NCBI GenBank assembly: GCA_022266195.1
Contig: WHVY01000004.1
Span: forward strand, 6,217,501-6,281,500
DNA: 64,000 nt
Direction: 5' to 3'
Source: Tetranychus cinnabarinus
Taxonomy: Eukaryota > Arthropoda > Arachnida > Trombidiformes > Tetranychidae
The translations under genes were made by a program, and so were the position numbers. Positions within the stretch are counted from its first letter, which is position 1. The number at the start of each line of letters is the position of its first letter. Of this stretch, positions 56,110 through 64,000 are shown piece by piece. The notes beneath the pieces are model-generated. The model was given only the letters and a program-made list of their open reading frames with translations. It was not told the origin of the DNA and did no database searches.

Positions 56110-59100
56110 ATGGCTCGACATCGTAACATCCGTGGTCTCAATTACGATGAAGGTATAACTTGTTTTAATTCCTATGCAATCTTTTTTGTTAGATGTCATC
56201 ATTTTCCTTAAAACAACTGTTTCATCAACATGGCGTAGATTTTTGTTTTTGTTTTTTTTCAGCAGTTTTCTCTAGCGTACTGTTTTCCGAATTTAATGAT
56301 GTCTCTATCATCCTCTCTATTGTTTTTTGGTTTAATTTAATCAAATTTGCTGTATATTTTTCTTTCAATTCTCAGAATATGACGACGTTTACAATTCCAC
56401 TTATGGTACTTCAGTAGAAGATGATTACTGCATTTCACCTGGGACTGAAGCTCAGTTCACCTATAACCGAGGTGGAAGTCGTGATGACTCCAGACTGTCC
56501 GGCTACCTTCAAAATTGGAATAGAAGTGGAGACATTCAAGAGGAAACCAATGATGAAACTGATTCCCCAGTTGAGCTGGATCGTAGACCATCTGATGGTA
56601 GTATCGACAATACAATAAAATTTTTAGACCAAACTGAGCAAGGTTGGTTAAATCTTTCTTTACATTCAAAATTTAACTATAAACTAATATTTAATTCTAA
56701 TTATTTTTCTCTTTTACTTTTTTATATTTAGTTCAATTGCAGTCATGTGTTTTAGAACTTCAGAACGTGGTTGGTGAAACAGTACCTGAATCAATCCTCA
56801 AAGAAAAAGCTCTGAAGCACCGATTCGATGTAGAAAAAGCTCTTGACGAAGTTCTGAATCCGTCTAAATGGAAAATGCAATCAAATGCTCAAACCAAAGT
56901 CAAAATTTCTGAACCGAAAAGACCTGAAATTAAGAAAAGACAAGAAGGTAGGTTTGTTAATCTTCAAACTGTCATTTTATTCCTTTTAACTAACAACATG
57001 CCATCTCTTTGGTTTCTTTTTTTCTTTTGGCTGTTGGGAAGGTAAGAATTGGATACAAAGATCGATAAACTCCTTGAGTCTTTCCTTGGCAAACAACTTA
57101 AAATGGAATCATCATCATCCACATCATCTTTCCATAATCATTCAAAAGTCAATTCTCTCTCATCCTCAAAACAGTGTAAAAACTCTATTACCACTTCTCC
57201 ATCAACTAACCCTACCTCAGCTGATTCTAAAACGTGTATAGCTCCTCCACTTAATTTTATATTAGACCTTGATGATGGTCATATCAGCCTTACTAGTAAA
57301 ATCGATAATGTAAGGTTGCCCAATTTTGTTATTACCCTCACTGCCAGATATAAGCCGGATCTATCGAGAATTGTTAATCCAAGGATTGGACTCAAGGAGA
57401 GATTGGTTGAGTATCACAAACAACAAGCCTTTAAAAGCTTTGACTTTTTAACACCATCACCAGATGATCTAAGACTTAATCGAAGATCTGGATTAACAAG
57501 AGGTTGCTTATTTGACCCATTTTGTTGGATAATTTTTTGCTAGTCTCTTTATTCTTATTGCTTAGAACCTTTGATCAATGTTTCTATCTATCAATTACAG
57601 AACCTGTTGAACATGTTGGAACGGATGTGCCAGATGAAGTGACAGCAAGACTCGAAAAAAAAGCTGGTAAAGAATCACCGCAGGTTAAAGCTGTCGATAG
57701 ACTAAGAGAAAGTTTGCATGTGGACAAAAAAGAAAGAAAGAAAAGCCCTGCTGCAGCAGATAGATCATCATCTTCATCAGGACCACAAGTCATTGGGGCA
57801 GCCAAAAATCAAGTCAAGATAATCTCAAAAGAAAGTGTTATCAAAGAATTTACTAAAGAAAGATTAGGAAAGAAAACTTTAATCAACTTGGTTGTTGTTG
57901 GCCATGTTGATGCTGGTAAATCAACTTTAATGGGCCATTTATTGTATAGATTAGGTCAAGTATCGAAGAAAAATATGCATCGATATGAGACAGATTCTAA
58001 AAAAATCGGAAAAGCATCTTTTCTTTATGCATGGGTTCTTGATGAAACGGATGAGGAACGAAACCGTGGTATCACCATGGATATAGCTCAATCTTCTTTT
58101 GAAACCGCAACGAAATCAGTAAATCTTCTTGATGCTCCTGGTCATCGAGATTTCATTCCTAACATGATTACTGGTGCAGCTCAAGCTGATGCAGCTTTGT
58201 TAGTCATTGATGCCACCAACGGTGAATTTGAAGCTGGTTTTGAAGCTGGTGGTCAAACTCGAGAGCATACTTTACTCATTCGATCGTTGGGTGTTTCACA
58301 ATTAGCTGTGGTAGTTAACAAACTTGATAATGTTAATTGGAGTAAACAGAGATTCGATGAAATCGTGGGAAAGTTAACTCCATTCCTTAAGCAAGCTGGT
58401 TATAAAGATCATGATGTCACTTTTGTGCCTTGTAGTGGCTTAACTGGAGAAAATCTGAATGAACGCTCAAAAAATCCCTCACTCACCGCATGGTATTCAG
58501 GTTTATCACTCGTCGAAGTAATCGGTGAGACTTTTTTTTCAAATTTATCGACTATTTAAGATGATTCTGATTTGTAAGAACCAATTATTTTTTTTCTTCA
58601 GACGCTTTTAAAGCTCCAGAAAGGCCTGTTTCAAAACCATTCCGTTTAAGTATCGGGGATGTTTTTAAAGGGCTAACTTCTGGTGTGTGTATTTCTGGTC
58701 GAATTGAATCAGGCGCTGTACAGTTAGGTCAAAAGCTCATCGTAATGCCTTCAGGTGAACAAGCAGTCGTCAAAGGTAATAGTGATTTAATTTTTTATTT
58801 AATTTTAAACAATGAGTCTCAGTTATTGATAATTTATTTGATCTTTAATAGCCATTTCCGTGGATGATAATCCTTTAACTCAAGCATTTGCCGGTGATCA
58901 AATCGCCTTAACATTAACTGGTTGTGATGTTGCTAATATTGCTACTGGTAATATACTTTGTGATTTAACTGACCCTTCACCAGCTACAACTCGTTTCCTG
59001 GCTAAAATTGTTGTATTTAACAATGTTCAAGTTCCATTAACTAAGGTAAGGTTTTAGTTAATTTTTATTTTCCAACAATGAAATAACATTTTATGCCTTT

Positions 59101-59578
59101 TAGGGAGTTCCTGTTGTATTGCATTGCAAAAATTTACAAGAGCAAGTCACCATCAGAAAACTTGTTTCTCAAGTGAATAAAAGTACCGGACAAGTGATGA
59201 AAGCAAAGCCCCGATGTTTACCTTCCAATACAAGTGGAATCGTAGAAATTGAATCATCCAGACCCATATCAATCGAACTATACCAGGAATACAAAGATCT
59301 CGGACGTATTATGCTTCGGTCTAGAGGGACTACTGTGGCCGCTGGTTTGGTCGTGCAGGTAAATACGTGTTCAATTCAATCCTCATTTCTCAACAACTCA
59401 TTCATCGATCTTTAGTTAATCTAAATTAACTGAATAAATATTTGATTAGCTTTCATTTTGAGAATGTCAAATATTTAAACAGAATCTGTCTGGGTTTTTG
59501 ATACATTTAATTTAGTAACTTTTTTCCGATCAAAATTAATCAATGCTTTTTTTCTTGTTTCTCAAACAGATTTTATGA
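56110..59578 (+). CDS. HBS1L: HBS1-like ribosome-rescue GTPase with SKI7-like cassette exon
   Basis: Exons 56110-56152, 56376-56642, 56732-56947, [57047-57502], 57601-58524, 58602-58775, 58852-59045, 59104-59358 and 59570-59578. All joins are in frame: 845 residues with the bracketed exon, 693 without (human HBS1L about 684). Start MARHRNIRGLNYDE and DDYCISPGTEAQF are HBS1L N-terminal signatures; exon 3 is the HBS1_N helical domain. The GTPase has GHVDAGKST (P loop), DAPGHRDF (G3) and NKLD (G4), followed by EF1A-like domains 2 and 3 (ITGKIE-like block, ELYQEYKDLGRIMLR). HBS1 with Pelota/Dom34 frees stalled ribosomes in the cytoplasm; SKI7-type products bridge exosome and SKI complex. The last exon encodes only two residues and the stop. 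Confidence 0.94.
57047..57502 (+). other. Phase-neutral cassette exon with SKI7-like motif in HBS1L
   Basis: 456 bases (152 codons), phase 1 at both ends, so it can be skipped or included without frame change. It encodes a Ser/Thr-rich part, then KQQAFKSFDFLTPSPDDLRL. The FDF-x-TPSPDD core is the pattern I recall for the exosome-binding segment of human HBS1LV3 (the SKI7-like splice form). Reading through its donor gives GCLFDPFCWIIFC and a stop at 57541-57543, so a short SKI7-like ending by intron retention is also possible. The acceptor used (ggtaag before 57047) is preceded by a T-rich tract. Splicing is inferred. Confidence 0.75.
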
Positions 59579-61082
59579 ATATCTAATGGTCAATCTTTTA
59601 ACTGTTTAATATTGTAAATGATTACGGAACAAATAATTTACAATGTAACTTGTTTTTCATTAATGTTTCCCTTACCTGTTCAATTTGTTTTTTTTTCTTC
59701 TAAATGAAATATCTTGGTTCAAGATTATTATTAATTACAATTGCATCACTAAACCTATTTGAGCCAATTATTTGATTTCAAACCATCTCTCATCATCAAA
59801 CGTAATAGCATTAGTTGAGATTGATATTGTTGAAATTAAAATAGGATTATTTTACGGATCAAATCAGATGAGAAAAACTAAACTCAATTTACTTTTGTTT
59901 CTGCACTTTTTTGGCTCAATCAGTACATCCATCAACCCTGTGCCAACATCAAACCGATTTTTTATACTTCTTGATAAAAGGCTGTTGAGTTGCCATTGAT
60001 TAGTTTGGTGATCAAAATCAGCGTAAATTAGTATAGCTAATCAGCAACACTTTCATTTAATCCGTGCAAACTGCGCTTGAGAAAAAAGTTGACAATCGAC
60101 AGTAAATTCCTCAAAACGAACCAAATAAAATGATTTATCTATCATGTAAATCCGGATATCAGCAATCTAACGCGTCTCTTGCTACTTGATTTATATCTGC
60201 AATCACATCAAAATCTATCTATATTTAACGGAAAATGTTCATTCATTGTAAATCGTACAGAAAAAAATTTAATGTAAACTAACTTAATAGCGCATATAAA
60301 TTTGTAATTCAAGTTTTGTATTAAATAAAATTGATCTTAATTTGCAAGACTAAATGAATTGAATTTATTGAATTGCTCTTAAAAATGATCTGTTAAAAGA
60401 TAAGTATTATATCAATAGATGGCGACTTGAGGTGAAAGGTAACGGGAATGAAAAAATAGCGTAAAAATTGGTAACCGGTTTACTTGATTTACACTTGATT
60501 TTTACCTTTATCAAGTCAACCAGCAACTTTACCTGGACTTCTCCCTAATCTTCCTCTTCATCATCATTTTCATCTTGTTCTGTACCTCAGTTGAACAAGC
60601 AACTAAAGCCAACTTACCTTTTTTGTTGAATGTGTGCTGTGAAAGTTTATATCTCCGCTTTGGATTAACATTCATTGTTTATCAAAGAGACTTTAACATT
60701 CTGTGATTGTCAACCATTCTAATGGATTATTAATATTGTGAATTAAATTGATTGTCATTTTTCATCATAAAACTCATTGGTAATACGATTGTATTACTGT
60801 CAAAATCTTGAAACGAAATGCGCTCTTTATATTTACTTGCCATTACAAGAGTCTTATAATAGCATTTCATTAACGCTAAACTAATCTGTGTACTTTTTTG
60901 ACCATTTGTCATCTCTGTCAACTTACCAACAATTAAACCTTCAATTATATAATCTATTGATCCATCAAAAGTTGATTTAAATCCAAATTACAAGTGATAC
61001 TCAGTATCAATCGGAAAAAAAGTAGTTGAAGCAAAACATTGTATCATCTTTTGACAAACAAAGCGGACAAACAACTGACAAG
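59579..61082. other. Intergenic HBS1L-LHFPL
   Basis: 1.5 kb, AT-rich, no supported gene. Contains the HBS1L 3' UTR and LHFPL promoter and leader. The in-frame non-ATG extension upstream of 61083 is not used. Confidence 0.5.
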
Positions 61083-64000
61083 ATGGAGGCAACCAAACGA
61101 AACGGAAGCCCCGGAGGAATCTTATATGATCCAGGAACCCCTGAACACTTTAATTATTACCATTATCAGGCCAATTATTTGCGAAATTCTCGAGCCATCG
61201 GTGTTTTATGGGCCGTATTCACCATGTGTTATGCCATTATCAATTTTGTTGTCTTTGTACAGCCTCAATGGCTTGGTGACACCGAAACCAGTAAAGGCAC
61301 AGGTTACTTTGGATTATGGAAATCTTGTCGTCTCCTTCAAGATGGACAAGATTTAATTTGTGAAGGCAGATTAGATGATATAAGCAGCATACCAACACCA
61401 GCTTTCCGAGCTGCAACGGTATTTGTGGGCCTCTCTGTGGTCATCATTACTCTTTGCTTATGTTCATTTGTGCTCTTCTTTTTTCTTCACTCATCAACCG
61501 TCTTTCACATTTGTGGCTGGCTTCAAGCCTTCAACTGTAAGTAATCAATAAATTAACCCAATCAACCCAAAAATACCCGATTCTATCAAAAACACTGATC
61601 ACCATTATCACCACTTCAAACCTAGTCCATAAACAAGTCAATATTTATCCAATCCTTGATGTTGCACCATTGTTTAACCAGGATTAACCCAATTTTTTGA
61701 ATTATTTTTAAATCATCTTCAATGTTATTCTCGCTTTTAGACCAACATTTCTCTGTGTGTTCAATCATTTCCCAGCATTTATGAGAATCATGTTAAGTAG
61801 CCTCAAGATCGGGTTACCTTTTGTTTATCCATCTATTTATTTATAATACTTTTGCTTTCATTCGTGGTATTACCTGTAATATTATCAGTTAAAATTGAAA
61901 GGTTATTTTTAATCGAGAGCTTTTCTAAATGAATGTAAGTCAGGTAAAGATGAAAAGTTAACATAATTTGATTGTTTGTTTTGCAAGAATCAAAGACTGA
62001 ATATAATCTGCAACTTTTAATAATAATCACTCTAATCATATGCATAAATACAATTTGCTTGTGTGTATTGTTAGTTATCATTATAATTCCGGATAGCTGC
62101 ACAATCATGAGTCAAATTATGTTTACCTTATTATAAGTTTATGATTAGTATCAATTGTTGAATAGAGAAAGGTTGAATTACATTAAATCCTTATGGGTCA
62201 TGGAATCATTTATATATTGCTCATTGTAATAATCTAATTAACTGATAACAATCAACACACAAGAAACCTTAATGTCCATCTTCATCAAAGGCCAACACAA
62301 TTAACATACAAACACACACAGAAATAAAAGATGAACAATTAACCTTCCAAAAATAGCATTTAAAATCTGATTATTTACTGAATCTGGTCACAACCAGAAA
62401 AAAAAAACAAATCAAATCCAAAACAGAAACAATTGACCAGCAAAAAAAAATGAAACAAGCTGATCAATTGTCAATGGTGATGATGATAATTTAGTATGAT
62501 TGGGTTCTGATCATTTTAAACATTTTTATTTTTAGATTAACGCCAATTAGATTGCAATTGAAATGACACTTAAATCCATTTTTACCAGATTTTATCATCA
62601 CTTAAAACCATCAAAAGTGTTTCATCGCCAATTCAAGTGTTGCTCAAAAAACACCAATTTTAGGTGATTTAAGATATTGAATTGTCTAGATGTTGAAGCT
62701 GTTGGATTGTAATGTTAAAGAATCGAGTCAAATCATCTGAATAGTGTTTAAATGTTACAACAATCATGAAGAATGTGTTATTTAAATGAACAATTTCTCG
62801 AAACAATCGCTTTTCTTTGACCAGTTTTAACCTCAAATATTAGCTGTTAATTTTTAGGCAACAATTTAAACCTTCTATTTGAATAAACTACATTTGAGTG
62901 TAAAAAAATTTAATGATAAAGTTACATGTTAAATGGCCTTAAATGGGAATTATCAGGCAAAAATTCACTAAACTCATCTTGAATTCAATTTCAACCTTTA
63001 ATACACTGACTTGATTCCAGTCACAATAATAATTTATATAAAAGCTCTTCTTTCATTTAACTTAATTTTCTCATCGGAATAATGAATAATAACTTATAAT
63101 CAATTGATTGATTGAACAATTTAAATTGTTTAATTATAACAAAGTTCAATTTTTACCCTTCAATGAAAAAAAGTTCAATCTCAACCATCTTCATCTCAAG
63201 GTGAACTTATCACCAATATCAGTAAAGTGTGTTTCTGATTAAACCTTGTTTATCCAAAAATTTCACAGTTAATCATCATCAAAGTTAATAGCTAATTCAT
63301 TGATCATTTCAATAACCTTAAGATTGTTAACAATTTAACAATCAATGCCCGAGGAAGAGTAAAGTTGGAAAAGCTTAACCTTAGATTGTTAGCTTCTAAA
63401 TCATTTAGGCGTTGGTTTAAATATTGACTTCAATTAAATATTTTAATTGCAATTTTCTTTCAAAGATCAAAATATTATCATCAAGAGTATCATAATCATA
63501 CCGATCATGAAGCAAAATACGCAAAAATCTAATCAACCAATGTTTGGGTCAATGTAGGAAACGATCTAAATTGACCTCAAGCCTTAATGTTGTTCAATTA
63601 ATTGCTCTTCATTCCTAAATCATCAGAAAATGATTAAAAAATTATCTTTAATAATTGAATTTGATGGGAAAACTAGAAAAAACAAAAGGTAAATAAACTT
63701 AACCAGAAAAGTGAACTTATTGGTTACCCAAAACTCAACCTAAACCTAAACCTTTTATTTACCTTTTTGTTCAATCAAATTGTATTCAATCAAAATTTAA
63801 TCATTATATTAATCAATTTAAAAGTTCCGTAAATTGTTCTTTTTGTTTATTACTCAACATTTTAAATATTAATTCATCATTTGATTGTTTTTGCGTTTTA
63901 TCGTCCATATCATCTTTAATTATAAATATGATTTCCTTAATTTACGTTTCCTTCACTTTCATTGTTAATCTTTATTTTCCTAATTTTTTCAATTCAATTG
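61083..64000 (+). CDS. LHFPL: LHFPL tetraspan protein, first coding exon (gene runs off the window)
   Basis: The exon 61083-61536 encodes 151 residues, ending in phase 1 at a gtaagt donor. After MEATKRNGSPGG it reads YHYQANYLRNSRAIGVLWAV, AIINFVVFVQPQWLGD, GYFGLWKSC, ICEGRLDD, IPTPAFRAATVFVGLSVVII and FFLHSSTVFHICGWLQ. These match LHFPL3/LHFPL4/LHFPL5-type tetraspans: first membrane segment, the W-x-G-D loop motif, the extracellular loop with cysteines, and membrane segment 2. In vertebrates LHFPL4 partners GABA-A receptors and LHFPL5 the hair-cell channel. The expected segments 3-4 are not found before 64000, so the next exon lies outside. Subtype not resolved. Confidence 0.9.
61537..64000 (+). 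other. Start of the LHFPL first intron
   Basis: At least 2.46 kb of AT-rich intron (starts gtaagtaatc) without a recognisable exon, repeat family or RNA gene. Confidence 0.55.

Overview
The window looks like nuclear DNA of an arthropod, most likely an acariform (spider-mite-like) mite. This is an inference from AT-rich sequence, GT-AG introns that are often 50-100 bases, compact animal genes (HIPK, HBS1L, TPRA1, NSE3, MMP, LHFPL, Argonaute) and strong local gene-family expansion. No bacterial-type operons, CRISPR arrays or rRNA/tRNA genes were seen. Exon joins below were built by hand; every join quoted keeps frame.

Region 1 (1-16.8 kb) is a tandem array of intronless genes of about 351-354 residues plus broken copies. 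I recognise them as members of the DXO/RAI1 (decapping nuclease; Drosophila Cutoff) fold family. They fall into three subtypes (A, B, C), arranged A-B-C and repeated at least twice. Five copies are intact (1631, 5116, 12215, 14369, 15682) and five are broken (4088, 6440, 8098, 9717, 10679). All have lost most residues that form the DXO active site. Between them lie a foldback-type dispersed repeat, a small TA-target transposon (with a matching empty site elsewhere in the array) and a Tc1/mariner-like transposase scrap.

Region 2 (17.7-29.5 kb) holds a hemopexin-repeat scrap, an NSE3/MAGE gene (minus), TPRA1 (plus) and an Argonaute gene (plus). The Argonaute coding exons are split by 4.2 kb of rearranged DNA: a repeat from the DXO array, an antisense DXO-like fragment, an inverted copy of Argonaute's own last exons, a direct decayed copy of its first exons, and decayed copies of the TPRA1 tail.

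Region 3 (30.5-64 kb) is ordinary gene space: a secreted/membrane-anchored matrix metalloproteinase with a 6.6 kb first intron, HIPK (minus, convergent with MMP), a poorly understood minus-strand stretch at 54-55.5 kb, the ribosome-rescue GTPase HBS1L with a phase-neutral cassette exon carrying a SKI7-like motif, and the first coding exon of an LHFPL tetraspan gene running off the right edge.

The most unusual content is the family of active-site-degenerate DXO-like proteins next to an Argonaute locus that carries an antisense scrap of the same family. Drosophila Cutoff, also a DXO relative without the catalytic residues, works in the piRNA pathway, so a link to small-RNA biology is a testable idea, not a demonstrated one.
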